A stretch of 39,294 nt of DNA from Leptotrichiaceae bacterium (GCA_018060185.1 JAGOWQ010000015.1:1-39294); one strand, 5' to 3'; shown: positions 16,964 through 28,796, numbered from the stretch's first letter. The notes: generated by a model from the letters alone, not told the origin. Program-made: numbers and translations.

Positions 16964-18235
16964 TTACTTTATAACTGTCATTCCACCCATATAAGATACT
17001 AACACTTCAGGTATTTTTATACTTCCATCTTCTTGTTGATAATTTTCCATTATAGCTAACAACGTTCTTCCAACTGCCAATCCTGATCCGTTTAGAGTAT
17101 GCACAAAATAACTCTTTCCAGTTTCTTTTTCTCTGTACTTTATCATAGCTCTTCTAGCTTGAAAATCTTCTGTATTTGAACAAGAAGAAATTTCTCTATA
17201 TTTATCTTGACTTGGTACCCACACTTCTAAATCATATGTTTTCGCAGAACCAAATCCTATATCCCCACTACATAAAGACAACACTCTATATGGTAATTCC
17301 AATTTTTGTAATATTTTCTCAGCATTCTCTACCATTTTCTCCAATTCTTCATATGAGTTCTTTGGATGAGCTAATTTTACCATTTCAACTTTATTAAATT
17401 GATGCTGTCTTATTAATCCTTTTAAATCTTTTCCTCCAGAACCTGCTTCTTTTCTAAAACATGCAGTAAATCCACAATAATATTTTGGTAAATCTTCTTC
17501 TGCCAATATTTCTCCATTATGATAATTTGTTAATGTTACTTCTGCTGTAGGAATTAAATACATTTCTTCATTTTCTATTTTATAAGCATCATCTGCAAAT
17601 TTAGGCAATTGCCCAGTTCCTACCATCATTTCTCTTTTCACTAATTGAGGAGTTAGCATTTCCTCATATCCATGCTCTGTTGTATGTGTGTCTAACATAA
17701 AATTAATTAAAGCTCTTTCTAATTTTGCGGCTGCATTTTTATAAACAGTAAATCTTGATCCTCCTATTTTTGATCCTCTTTCAAAATCAAGTATTCCTAA
17801 TGATATTCCTAATTCATCATGTGATTTAGGTTCAAAAGAAAATTTTCTAGGTTCTCCCCATTTTTTTATTTCTACATTATCATCTTCAGAAGTACCTATT
17901 GGAGTTGTTTCATGAAGCTTATTTGGGATTGTATAAGAATATTCTAACTGTTTTTCATCTATTTCTGCAACTTTTTGATCTAATTCTTTTATTTTTGAAC
18001 TTACTTCCTGCATTCTTTCCATTAATTTTTCAGTGTCTTTACCTTCTTTTTTGTATTTACCTATCAATGTGCTTGATTCATTTCTCTCTTTTTTTAAAGT
18101 TTCTACCTCATATAATAGAGTTCTTCTTTCTTCGTCTAATTTTAAAAATCCATCTAAATCAAAATCGCTATTTCTATTTTTTAAATACTCTCTCACTTTA
18201 TTTGCGTTTTCTCTTATATATCTCATTCCTAACAT
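16964..18235 (-). CDS. serS: Seryl-tRNA synthetase
   Basis: Charges tRNA-Ser with serine. The 423-residue class II synthetase has an N-terminal coiled-coil arm (about 30-105, Glu/Lys-rich) that grips the long variable arm of tRNA-Ser. The catalytic core carries motif 2 ([21 protein letters not shown]) and motif 3 ([12 protein letters not shown]). Start [10 protein letters not shown] aligns with the usual SerRS start and follows an AAGGGA site. No T-box is seen upstream, and the gene appears to be read from promoters further up. Confidence 0.98.
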   Translation of the reverse strand: MLGMRYIRENANKVREYLKNRNSDFDLDGFLKLDEERRTLLYEVETLKKERNESSTLIGKYKKEGKDTEKLMERMQEVSSKIKELDQKVAEIDEKQLEYSYTIPNKLHETTPIGTSEDDNVEIKKWGEPRKFSFEPKSHDELGISLGILDFERGSKIGGSRFTVYKNAAAKLERALINFMLDTHTTEHGYEEMLTPQLVKREMMVGTGQLPKFADDAYKIENEEMYLIPTAEVTLTNYHNGEILAEEDLPKYYCGFTACFRKEAGSGGKDLKGLIRQHQFNKVEMVKLAHPKNSYEELEKMVENAEKILQKLELPYRVLSLCSGDIGFGSAKTYDLEVWVPSQDKYREISSCSNTEDFQARRAMIKYREKETGKSYFVHTLNGSGLAVGRTLLAIMENYQQEDGSIKIPEVLVSYMGGMTVIK

Positions 18236-18303
18236 GTTTTTCGTCCCTTTCTATATAAAATTTAAAATTTATTTAATTTTTTAATTTATACTAAACCATC
18301 TTT

Positions 18304-19092
18304 TTATAAGTAGTCATACAATTCTTTTTTTACTTCACTTAACTCATTATAATCTTCATTTAAAACATTTTCAAATTTTATTTTCTTTGTGCTTAATATG
18401 CTATATTTATTTACTATCTTTTCATAGTTTTCTTCATATATTTTTTTATAAAGTATACTTACCCTACTTTTAGAAAAATACTCTATTCTCTCATTATCTT
18501 CAAAATTTAAATACCCAGTTTCTGATTTTGTAAAATAATTTATTATATTTTTTACTACTTCATCTATTTGAAGTCTATTTTTATTAAAGCTATTATTTTC
18601 AATTTTTTCAATTTTTTCTATTATTTTTTCTGTAAAATATGTTTTTATTAATTTATTTTCGTCAATGGAAATTAAAGAAATATTGTATAAAATTTTAAAA
18701 AATTCTTTTTTATTTCTATGAAGTAATTCATTTCCAAGTTTTACCGAGTGAATAGAATCATTATTTAAAATTGACCGTCTAAAACTATCAATTAATTTTT
18801 CTTCTTTTATCTTAGATAACCTTTCGATTTTTTTATCTTTATCTATAAAATTATCTTCAAAATTTTCTTTTATAATTTTTTTAATTGCTTCATTTTCAAT
18901 TTTTGTTTCATAATATATATACGCTAACTCTAATATAAAAGATGGTTCTCTTTTTATTATTTTATAATCCTCGTCTATGATGAAATATTTTCTTTTTTCA
19001 AAAGTATTTCTGTATTTCAAAATAAATTCTAAAATATTTTCAACTTCTTTAAAATCAGAAAATTTATATATTTTTTCCTTTTTTTTACTCAT
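18304..19092 (-). CDS. Hypothetical protein, highly charged, between lpxK and serS
   Basis: I do not recognise this 262-residue protein. It is very rich in Lys, Glu, Ile and Asn, has no signal peptide and no membrane segment, and looks mostly alpha-helical and cytoplasmic. It has no Walker, HTH or cysteine motifs. It begins MSKKKEKIYKFSDF, 42 bases after lpxK, and an AAGGT site precedes it. Its reading frame is long and unbroken, and spacing supports co-transcription with lpxK and serS. A helical-repeat or adaptor function is possible but not supported by any motif. Confidence 0.7.
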   Translation of the reverse strand: MSKKKEKIYKFSDFKEVENILEFILKYRNTFEKRKYFIIDEDYKIIKREPSFILELAYIYYETKIENEAIKKIIKENFEDNFIDKDKKIERLSKIKEEKLIDSFRRSILNNDSIHSVKLGNELLHRNKKEFFKILYNISLISIDENKLIKTYFTEKIIEKIEKIENNSFNKNRLQIDEVVKNIINYFTKSETGYLNFEDNERIEYFSKSRVSILYKKIYEENYEKIVNKYSILSTKKIKFENVLNEDYNELSEVKKELYDYL

Positions 19093-19134
19093 TTTTTACC
19101 TTCTATTCTATTTTTATTTATTTTATATTCTTCT

Positions 19135-20091
19135 TTACACTATTTCAAATTTCATTTTTAAAACTAATAATTTTTTTATATTTTTATTTATTTTAACTAT
19201 ATCCTTTTCTGTAGTAATAATATAATCAAAATTTTCTCCCTCTTTTTCTATATTTAAAATTTCATTTTCTGTATACATATGATGATCCGAAAATTTAATT
19301 TCTTTAATATTTTTAGGATTTAATTTTTTTATCGTTTCATAAAATACTTCTGGATTAGCTATAGAAGAAAATATCAATACATTTCTATCTTCTATTTCTG
19401 ATAAAACTTTTTTTTCTTCATTCATATTATAAAAATATTCTTCTTTAAAAATTGCTTTTGATATTTTCTTATCATATTTTTTAAGTCTAGCAGTAATTAT
19501 ATCTATTTCTTTTTCATTAACATAATTACTTTTAGAAATAATAAATTCATCAGCTTCTTTAAGTCTTTCAAGGGATTCCCTCAACCTTCCTTTTGGTAAA
19601 TATTCATCTCCACCAAAAGGGTTTGTAGCATCTATCAATATTATACTTTCATCTTTTATAAGCCTTCTATGTTGAAACCCATCATCCATTATAATAACAT
19701 CAATTTTAAATTTATCTTTTAAGAATCTCGCTCCTTCTACTCTATCTTTAGATACAACTATAGGGATTTTTAAATTTAAAGCATGAAGATAAGCTTCATC
19801 TCCACTTTCAATAGGAGTAGCAAAAATTTTATTTTCATCTCTTACCAAAAAAAGGTCTTTTTTTCTTTTGCCTTTATATCCTCTACTTAAAATTCCTACT
19901 TTTTTACCTTTTCTTAAATATTTTTTTGCAAAATATTGAACTGCTGGTGTTTTTCCAGAACCACCAACTACAATATTTCCAATGCATATTATTTTAACTC
20001 CCTCTATTTTTATTGATTTTTTTATATTTAAATCATATAATTTATTTCTTACATAAACTATAAAGGCATATATAAAAGATAATAACTTCAT
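19135..20091 (-). CDS. lpxK: Tetraacyldisaccharide 4'-kinase LpxK
   Basis: Phosphorylates the 4' position of the lipid A disaccharide at the inner membrane. The 318-residue protein has an N-terminal hydrophobic/amphipathic helix (about 1-15), a P-loop GGSGKT (43-48), the GDEA segment (97-100), the DDGFQHRR family signature (136-143) and the PKGRLRES segment. It is the clearest evidence that the organism is a diderm with lipid A. It sits between whiA (46-base gap) and the hypothetical gene (42-base gap) on the same strand. Confidence 0.95.
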   Translation of the reverse strand: MKLLSFIYAFIVYVRNKLYDLNIKKSIKIEGVKIICIGNIVVGGSGKTPAVQYFAKKYLRKGKKVGILSRGYKGKRKKDLFLVRDENKIFATPIESGDEAYLHALNLKIPIVVSKDRVEGARFLKDKFKIDVIIMDDGFQHRRLIKDESIILIDATNPFGGDEYLPKGRLRESLERLKEADEFIISKSNYVNEKEIDIITARLKKYDKKISKAIFKEEYFYNMNEEKKVLSEIEDRNVLIFSSIANPEVFYETIKKLNPKNIKEIKFSDHHMYTENEILNIEKEGENFDYIITTEKDIVKINKNIKKLLVLKMKFEIV

Positions 20092-20137
20092 TTATTATTC
20101 CTCATTCCTCCAATTTTAAATTATTATATTTATTTTT

Positions 20138-21046
20138 TTAATCATCGTTATTTTCTAAATTATTGTATATATCTTCCAATCTTCTAAATCTATTTCTTAT
20201 TCCTGATTTTGAAACCCCTATCAAATCAGCTAATTCTTGGAGAGACATTTCTTCATTTTTTATCCTTAATTCTGCAGCTTCACGCAATACATTACTTAAT
20301 TCAGATAACCCCATTTTTTTGTCTATTGCTTCTATAATTTTTATTTGTTTTTCTGAAGTTGAAATTTTCTTAGTTTCATTAGCAATTTCCCAATTTATAT
20401 TTCTATTTATTTTATTTCTTATTTCTTTATTTACAGTAACTTCTTCAAATTCAAAAAAAGAATTTACTCCTCCTATCATAAAAACAATATCTAATATATC
20501 TTCTGAATTTCTTAAATACACTAGATTTTTATTTTTTTTATCTGTTTGAAATACTTTTTTTCCCATTTTTTTAAATAAATCATACAAAAAATTAGCTGCA
20601 TATTCTGTATCTATAAAAAAATCGAGGGCATACCCTTTTTCAGGAGACTTTACATACCCACAACTAAGAAAGAATCCTCTTATTATACCAGCTAGCTCAC
20701 TTTCTGACTTTTTAACAAAAAAATCTTTATAAAAAAGAATTTCTTTTAATAACTTATTATACTCTTTTTCTTTACTTTTTGTTGCTATAAGTAAAACTTC
20801 ATACACCTTATGAGTTCCTAATTTGTTACTCACTAAATATTTAAGTTGAATTTCTAAATCTGTTATATATCTCAAATTTGAATATACTCTTTTCGCAAAA
20901 GATACATTTTCTGTACTAAAGTATATTCCATTTTCTGTTATAACTTCTTTAGAGATAAATACTCCAAAAAGTTCAGCTATAATTTCTTTTTTATTTTTAA
21001 TTTCATTATTAAAAATCTCTCTTTTCAATGTTGCTGAATAGGACAT
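20138..21046 (-). CDS. whiA: WhiA-family DNA-binding protein
   Basis: WhiA proteins are DNA-binding regulators: sporulation in Streptomyces, cell division and chromosome segregation in Bacillus. The 302-residue protein has the N-terminal domain (MSYSATLKREI), the degenerate LAGLIDADG homing-endonuclease-like core (about 95-200, with AGIIRGFFLSCGYV and YALDFFIDTE), and the C-terminal helix-turn-helix (about 235-295, with SLQELADLIGVSKSGIRNRFRRL). Start: ATG at 21046 follows GGAGG; the upstream ATG at 21064 would place that site inside the gene. In Firmicutes it sits after rapZ-yvcK; here it is detached from those and precedes lpxK. Confidence 0.95.
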   Translation of the reverse strand: MSYSATLKREIFNNEIKNKKEIIAELFGVFISKEVITENGIYFSTENVSFAKRVYSNLRYITDLEIQLKYLVSNKLGTHKVYEVLLIATKSKEKEYNKLLKEILFYKDFFVKKSESELAGIIRGFFLSCGYVKSPEKGYALDFFIDTEYAANFLYDLFKKMGKKVFQTDKKNKNLVYLRNSEDILDIVFMIGGVNSFFEFEEVTVNKEIRNKINRNINWEIANETKKISTSEKQIKIIEAIDKKMGLSELSNVLREAAELRIKNEEMSLQELADLIGVSKSGIRNRFRRLEDIYNNLENNDD

Positions 21047-21080
21047 TTTACCTCCATTTATCACATCTTTTATAAATTTA

Positions 21081-21899
21081 TTAATATTCTATAGCTGTAT
21101 ATAGATTTCCTAAAGAATCATAAAAATTCCATTTACCAATTCTTTGATTATTATTAATTTTACCTTCAAATCCTAGTCTTCCATCTAAATGATACCCTTT
21201 TAAAATACCTTCTCTACCTATCATATCAGCTTCATACAATAACCTTCCACTTTCATAATAAACCAAAACTTTTCCATTTACTTCATCATTATTATAATCC
21301 ATAGATGATTTTTTAACACCATTTGTGTACCATTCAGTAAAAGTTCCTTTTCTCTTTCCATTTTCGTAATTACCAGTTATTTTCTTTTGCCCAGAGGAAT
21401 AATTTTCCACCCATTCCCCATTTAACAAACCGTTTACATAAGTGCCTCTCTCAGATTCTAAACCATTATTTGTATAGTATGAAATATATTTACCATTTAA
21501 TTCATCATTTTTGTATTCATAAACTTTCCATAATTTACCATTTTCAGCATAAATTTTCCATTGACCCTCTTTTTTTCCATTTACATAAGTTCCTAAAGTA
21601 AATAAATTTCCATTATTATAGTATTCTTCATATCTTCCATTAATTACCCCGTCTTTTAAAATGACATCTATGTGTCTTCCTCCACTGTCGTGAACTTTAA
21701 AATTTCCAGAATCAGAAATGGTCAAACTCCCATCCTCTGTGGATATAACTTTAAAATTATCATTCATTGTCTGAACGTAGTTAGTCAAATGCACTCTATC
21801 AAAATGTATTTTATAATCTGCAAAAACATCTTGTGAAAAAGATAAATTGGATATTAAAAATAGTAATACCATGATTATATTTATTTTTTTCTTTTCCAT
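21081..21899 (-). CDS. Secreted MORN-variant (YwqK-like) repeat protein
   Basis: A 272-residue exported protein. A signal peptide covers residues about 1-23 (hydrophobic MVLLFLISNLSFS). The region from about 85 to 265 consists of tandem repeats of roughly 22 residues of the type NG-x-W/Y-x-x-Y-x-x-NG-x-x-x-x-x-G-x-Y-x-x-G-x. Examples are NGRYEEYYNNGNLFTLGTY, EGQWKIYAENGKL and NGEWVENYSSGQKKITGNY. Such repeats are labelled toxin-antitoxin YwqK-family or MORN_2 in databases; a real antitoxin role is not implied, and no toxin gene adjoins. It is first in a minus-strand run ahead of whiA (34-base gap). Confidence 0.85.
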   Translation of the reverse strand: MEKKKINIIMVLLFLISNLSFSQDVFADYKIHFDRVHLTNYVQTMNDNFKVISTEDGSLTISDSGNFKVHDSGGRHIDVILKDGVINGRYEEYYNNGNLFTLGTYVNGKKEGQWKIYAENGKLWKVYEYKNDELNGKYISYYTNNGLESERGTYVNGLLNGEWVENYSSGQKKITGNYENGKRKGTFTEWYTNGVKKSSMDYNNDEVNGKVLVYYESGRLLYEADMIGREGILKGYHLDGRLGFEGKINNNQRIGKWNFYDSLGNLYTAIEY

Positions 21900-21935
21900 T
21901 GTTTTTCTCCTTATTTTTTCAAATTTTTCTCTATT

Positions 21936-21944
21936 ATTATAACA
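21936..21944 (-). promoter_or_regulatory. Extended -10 promoter of the MORN-whiA-lpxK run
   Basis: The minus strand reads TGTTATAAT: a perfect TATAAT (21936-21941) with an extended -10 TG. The -35 region is weak (GTTTCC-like). It lies 37 bases before the MORN gene. Confidence 0.6.
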
Positions 21945-22047
21945 AATTTTTACTTTTTTGGGAAACTTTTTTTATTTTATCTTTTTTCTATTTTTAAAAC
22001 TAGTATATATTACCACAATATTTTTAATTTAAATTATATAATATATA

Positions 22048-22076
22048 TAAACAATCATTAAAATATATGATATAAT
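22048..22076 (+). promoter_or_regulatory. Extended -10 promoter of the histidine-phosphatase pair
   Basis: TAAACA (22048-22053) and TATAAT (22071-22076) are separated by 17 bases, with TG at 22068-22069. It lies 33 bases before the first gene of the pair. Confidence 0.6.
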
Positions 22077-22109
22077 AAAATAATTAATACTATCGTTTTG
22101 GAGGATACT

Positions 22110-22685
22110 ATGAAAAAAATACTATATTTAATTGTAAGTGGGCAAACTTTATTCAACAAAAGAAAAATAATTCAAGGAAGTTGCGACTCTCCTCTTACAG
22201 AATCAGGAAAAAAACAAGCTAAAATTTTAAGTATTTACTTTGAAAAAAATAACATCAAATTCTCACATGCTTATTGCTCTACTCAGGAAAGGGCTTCAGA
22301 TACTCTTGAAATTATAACTCATAATAAAATCCCATATACAAGACTTAAAGGGCTCAAAGAGTGGAATTTTGGTTTATTTGAAGGAGAATCTAAATACTTG
22401 ATTCCAAAGTTTCCATATAATGATTTTTTTGTTTCTTATGGAGGAGAAAATAGTACAAAAGTTCAAAATAGAATGAATAAAACTTTAACGGAAATTATGA
22501 AAAAAGATGACAATAAAAATGCACTCGTAGTGAGTCATGAGAAATCTTGTTCTATGTTTTTTCTTAAATGGGCAAAAGATAATTTTGAAAATATTTCTTC
22601 ACAAAATTGTACTATTTTTAAATATGAATTTGAAAACGAAAAATTTAACTTTTTAGAAGTTATACAAAGTAATTTTGACATATAA
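22110..22685 (+). CDS. Histidine-phosphatase family paralog lacking the RHG catalytic motif
   Basis: A 191-residue member of the histidine phosphatase (phosphoglycerate mutase-like) superfamily, clearly a duplicate of the next gene (shared SPLTE, STQERA-DTLEIIT, KG-KE and TIFKYE segments). The usual RHG at residues 9-11 is Val-Ser-Gly (DNA GTA AGT GGG where the paralog has AGA CAT GGA), so both the nucleophile His10 and Arg9 are lost. Other active-site residues remain: R61, E84 and H143. It therefore cannot form the phosphohistidine and is probably a pseudoenzyme, perhaps a binding or regulatory partner of its neighbour. The frame is intact, with GGAGG and its own promoter. ATG at 22110 is preferred over TTG at 22098. 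Confidence 0.85.
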   Translation: MKKILYLIVSGQTLFNKRKIIQGSCDSPLTESGKKQAKILSIYFEKNNIKFSHAYCSTQERASDTLEIITHNKIPYTRLKGLKEWNFGLFEGESKYLIPKFPYNDFFVSYGGENSTKVQNRMNKTLTEIMKKDDNKNALVVSHEKSCSMFFLKWAKDNFENISSQNCTIFKYEFENEKFNFLEVIQSNFDI

Positions 22686-22747
22686 AATATAATTAAAATA
22701 TTATAAAAAATATATTTAACAAAAAGATGAAAGGATATAAAATATAA

Positions 22748-23332
22748 ATGAAAAAGATATTATACTTAATGAGACATGGACAAACTTTATTTAATGCTAG
22801 GAGAAAAATTCAAGGAAATGTAGACTCTCCTTTAACTGAACTTGGTATAAAGCAAGCCAAAAGAGCTAAGCAATATTTTATTGAAAACAATATTAATATT
22901 ACTCATGCTTATTCATCTACTCAAGAAAGAGCCTGTGACACACTAGAGATAATAACAGATATGCCTTACACAAGGATTAAAGGAATTAAAGAAATGGGAT
23001 TTGGTATATTTGAAGGTGAAAGTGAAGATTTTCATCCTCCTGTTCTAAAATATGGTGGAATTTTTGGAGAGCACTATGCTTCTTTAGGTGGAGAAGGAGA
23101 AATATCTCTTAGAAAAAGAATGGTAGAAACATTAACAGAAATTATGGAAAATGACAATCATGAAAGCGTTCTTGCTGTAAGTCATGGAATAGCATGTTTT
23201 ACTTTTTTTTCTCAGTGGCATCCTAATATTGTTTTAGAAGGAGTTCCTAACTGTACTATATTCAAATATGAATATGAAAATAAAAAATTTAATAATTTAG
23301 AAATATTTAAACCTGATTTCAGTAATATATAA
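22748..23332 (+). CDS. Histidine-phosphatase family protein (phosphoglycerate mutase-like)
   Basis: A 194-residue phosphatase of the same superfamily with a complete active site: RHG with H10, R61, E82 and H146 (in VSHGIACF). Substrates of this family range from phosphoglycerate to alpha-ribazole phosphate and other small phosphates, and the sequence does not identify one. It starts 62 bases after its inactive paralog with an AAGGAT site, and is probably co-transcribed. Confidence 0.92.
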   Translation: MKKILYLMRHGQTLFNARRKIQGNVDSPLTELGIKQAKRAKQYFIENNINITHAYSSTQERACDTLEIITDMPYTRIKGIKEMGFGIFEGESEDFHPPVLKYGGIFGEHYASLGGEGEISLRKRMVETLTEIMENDNHESVLAVSHGIACFTFFSQWHPNIVLEGVPNCTIFKYEYENKKFNNLEIFKPDFSNI

Positions 23333-23393
23333 ACTTAGTGTTATTTTTCTATGAAATTTATTATTTTTATTTTAATATATAGGAGGTTTTTAC

Positions 23394-23840
23394 GTGAAAA
23401 TACATATGATTATAAATATAATTTTACTATTTTTCATATCATTTATAAGTTATTCTATAGATGAAAAAATTAAAAATATTCCTATTTGGTTTATTAATTC
23501 TGCTAATGATAATGTCGTTACTCCAAAAGATTTTTCACTACCTTCATATCAAGCTTTATTAAAAGCAGGAGCTAAAAATGCTTGGTACTCTTATTACGAA
23601 AGTGTAAAGGGGATTGATGTTAAAAATTTGGAATATTTAGGACATTTTTCATGGACTTATGTCTTAAATAATAAAGTGGGTGGTGTGCAAGATACTAAAA
23701 AAATAATAAATTCAACAGATAAAAAAACTTTTGGTTTTGTTCCAAGTAATTCAGCCAATGGAGGAAATAAAAAGGCAATTTATAATAACAAAAGTTATAA
23801 TAATTTATTTGAATGGATGAACAAGCAAGTTAAAAAATAA
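23394..23840 (+). CDS. Truncated secreted esterase/peptidase-like alpha-beta hydrolase fragment
   Basis: A 148-residue protein with a signal peptide (about 1-21, ILLFFISFISYS). The mature part then starts directly in what looks like the C-terminal third of a PHB-depolymerase/prolyl-oligopeptidase-like hydrolase. IPIWFINSANDNVVTP matches the strand bearing the acid residue, LKAGAKNAWYSYYE follows, and GHFSWTYVLN carries the catalytic-histidine region. No GxSxG nucleophile elbow and no room for the first half of the fold exist. The GTG start at 23394 follows AGGAGG, so the reading frame looks translated. Most likely it is an internal deletion product of a larger secreted hydrolase, and hydrolytic activity is not expected. 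The family assignment rests on motif memory, not alignment. Confidence 0.6.
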   Translation: MKIHMIINIILLFFISFISYSIDEKIKNIPIWFINSANDNVVTPKDFSLPSYQALLKAGAKNAWYSYYESVKGIDVKNLEYLGHFSWTYVLNNKVGGVQDTKKIINSTDKKTFGFVPSNSANGGNKKAIYNNKSYNNLFEWMNKQVKK

Positions 23841-23846
23841 TAATAC

Positions 23847-23921
23847 AAATATTTTGTGTAAATGTATAAGTGAAATACGATAGAATATCCATATATTACT
23901 TTGAATTTACACAAAATATTT
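23847..23921. repeat. 17-bp perfect inverted repeat with a 41-base spacer
   Basis: AAATATTTTGTGTAAAT (23847-23863) and ATTTACACAAAATATTT (23905-23921) are exact reverse complements, separated by 41 unpaired bases. It lies between convergent genes. It lacks a clear T tract and has an unusually large loop for a terminator. Confidence 0.75.
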
Positions 23922-23941
23922 TAAATCTATAATTTTGAATT

Positions 23942-25669
23942 TTATATTTCCATTAATATACTTTGGTGACTTTTTAAAATAATTTTGTCATTTCTTTCAT
24001 ATAACTCATTATAATTATTTAATATAATATTTTTTATTTCATTTTTATTTAAAATATTTGAACATATTTCCTCATCTTTATCAGAAAAATTATTTAAACA
24101 TAACAATTTATATTCGTCATTTTTTCTTGAGTACCCTATTATTTTATCATTTTCAAATTCCATAGGTAGAAATTCTCCGTAAATTAAACATTCTGAATAC
24201 TTACTTTTCTGTCTTAATTCTATAATTTTTACATAATGTTTTAGTACAGAATTATCATTTTTTAATTGTGATTGTGCATTTGTTTTATCGTGTGTTCCTA
24301 TCATCTTTAACCATGTTTTTTTATTTTTAGAAAACCCTCCATTTAGAGTATCATCCCAATGAAATGGTGTCCTAGAGTTATCTCTACTTCTTCTATTGAC
24401 ATAATATAGTGCTTCTTCTTTTGAAAACCCTTCTTCCAATGCTCTATTATACTGATCTTTACTGGCTATATCGTCAAATTCTTTAATATCATCTCTTTCA
24501 AAATTATCCATTCCTAGTTCTTGACCTTGATATATAAAAGGAGTTCCTCTCAAAAATAAAAATAAATTTCCTAATAATTTTGCAGCATTTCCATCTGATT
24601 TATCACCAAAATATTTGTTAAGACTTCTAGGTTGATCATGATTTTCTAAAAATGGAGCTCCCCAACCATATTTTTGTAATACTTTTTGACTTTCAAATAT
24701 TTTTTCTTTTAGCTCTTTTGGGTTTACTTCTTGTCTTTTATAGTATACTCCATCTTCTAACATATCTAAATCTGCATAATTGAAATCAAAAGTCATAGAA
24801 AAAAATCCATTTTCTCCTATAAATCTATCAAATCTTTCATATTCTAAAAGTGGAGTTTCAGCTACAGTAACACAATCATACTTTCTAAAAGTATGATCTG
24901 CTAATTCTTCAAGAAAATCTTCTATACCAGGTTGATTTAATGTATACTTTATATTAAATCCTAAACCATCCACTCCATCTACTGGCAAGTTTAAATACCT
25001 CTGATCTTTTTTTATTGAGTTTATAGCGTCTACTCTAAATCCTGATATTCCTTTTTCTAACCAATAATTTACAATTTTATAAATTTCTTTTCTTATTTCT
25101 GGTTTTTCCCAATTTAAATCAGGTTGTTTTTTGCTAAATAAATGTAAATAATACATTTCATTTCCTTTTTCATCTGATTCATTAGGTACCATTTCCCAAA
25201 CACTACCACCAAAATGTGACCTCCAATTGGTTGGAGGAAGTCCATTTTTACCCCTTTTAAATATATAGTAATCTCTATATTTACTATTAGGATCCTTTAA
25301 TGCTTTCTGAAACCATTCATGCTCATCAGAAGTATGATTTATAACCAAATCTAATATTATTTTTATATTTTTTTCTTTAGCTTTTTTTATCAAATTATCT
25401 AAATCTTCCATTGTCCCAAACTCTGGAGCTATATCATAATAATCTGAAATATCATACCCATTATCATCCATTGGAGATTTAAATATAGGACATATCCATA
25501 AAAGAGTTACTCCTAAATTATTTAAATAATCTAATTTTTCTGTTATTCCATTTAAATCTCCTATTCCATCACCATTACTATCGTAAAAACTTTTTGGATA
25601 TATTTGGTAAGCTACTTCTTCTTTCCACCATTTTCTTTTTACTTTTTTTTTATCTACTTCTACTTTCAT
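23942..25669 (-). CDS. GH13 alpha-glucosidase (oligo-1,6-glucosidase type)
   Basis: A 575-residue cytoplasmic enzyme that releases glucose from short alpha-glucosides. The GH13 barrel motifs are all present: DLVINHTSDEH (108-117), GFRVDAI with nucleophile D214, VTVAETP with acid/base E271, and FLENHDQPR with D345. The GDGIGDLNGI calcium-type loop is near the N-terminus. Sequence type is GH13 subfamily 31; trehalose-6-phosphate hydrolase is the main alternative, but the context is maltose. ATG at 25669 follows GGAGGG. It is the third gene of the malB-malH run, separated from malH by 115 bases with a hairpin. Confidence 0.9.
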   Translation of the reverse strand: MKVEVDKKKVKRKWWKEEVAYQIYPKSFYDSNGDGIGDLNGITEKLDYLNNLGVTLLWICPIFKSPMDDNGYDISDYYDIAPEFGTMEDLDNLIKKAKEKNIKIILDLVINHTSDEHEWFQKALKDPNSKYRDYYIFKRGKNGLPPTNWRSHFGGSVWEMVPNESDEKGNEMYYLHLFSKKQPDLNWEKPEIRKEIYKIVNYWLEKGISGFRVDAINSIKKDQRYLNLPVDGVDGLGFNIKYTLNQPGIEDFLEELADHTFRKYDCVTVAETPLLEYERFDRFIGENGFFSMTFDFNYADLDMLEDGVYYKRQEVNPKELKEKIFESQKVLQKYGWGAPFLENHDQPRSLNKYFGDKSDGNAAKLLGNLFLFLRGTPFIYQGQELGMDNFERDDIKEFDDIASKDQYNRALEEGFSKEEALYYVNRRSRDNSRTPFHWDDTLNGGFSKNKKTWLKMIGTHDKTNAQSQLKNDNSVLKHYVKIIELRQKSKYSECLIYGEFLPMEFENDKIIGYSRKNDEYKLLCLNNFSDKDEEICSNILNKNEIKNIILNNYNELYERNDKIILKSHQSILMEI

Positions 25670-25704
25670 GTATTTTTTCCCTCCAAATTTTAATAAATAG
25701 TACA

Positions 25705-25755
25705 AATAAAAAGAAAAGAAGCATTATATAATTATTACTTTCTTTTCTTTTTATT
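25705..25755 (-). terminator. Possible attenuating hairpin between malH and the GH13 gene
   Basis: AATAAAAAGAAAAGAA (25705-25720) and TTCTTTTCTTTTTATT (25740-25755) are a perfect 16-bp inverted repeat with a 19-base loop. Read on the minus strand, the 3' arm is itself T-rich. It could partly terminate transcripts leaving malH. The stem is almost all A-T. Confidence 0.45.
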
Positions 25756-25784
25756 ATAAACATATGTTTGTACCTAATTTAAAA

Positions 25785-28741
<2,957 letters not shown>

Positions 28742-28796
28742 AAATTTTACCTCCTAAAGATATTTACTAAATATTATTAATTTATCTTATATAACT

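Noticed and set aside
17899..18258. Long open frame antisense to the serS coiled-coil arm
   Set aside because: Its hydrophobic, Leu/Phe-rich translation is the typical complement of a Lys/Glu-rich coiled coil; it has no ribosome-binding site or independent support.
18236..18303. T-box leader upstream of serS
   Set aside because: Only 68 bases separate serS from the preceding same-strand gene, far too short for a T-box, and no TGGNACC-like sequence is present.
21081..21899. Toxin-antitoxin system around the YwqK-like protein
   Set aside because: The name comes from database labels for MORN-type repeats; no toxin-like gene adjoins and the protein carries a signal peptide.
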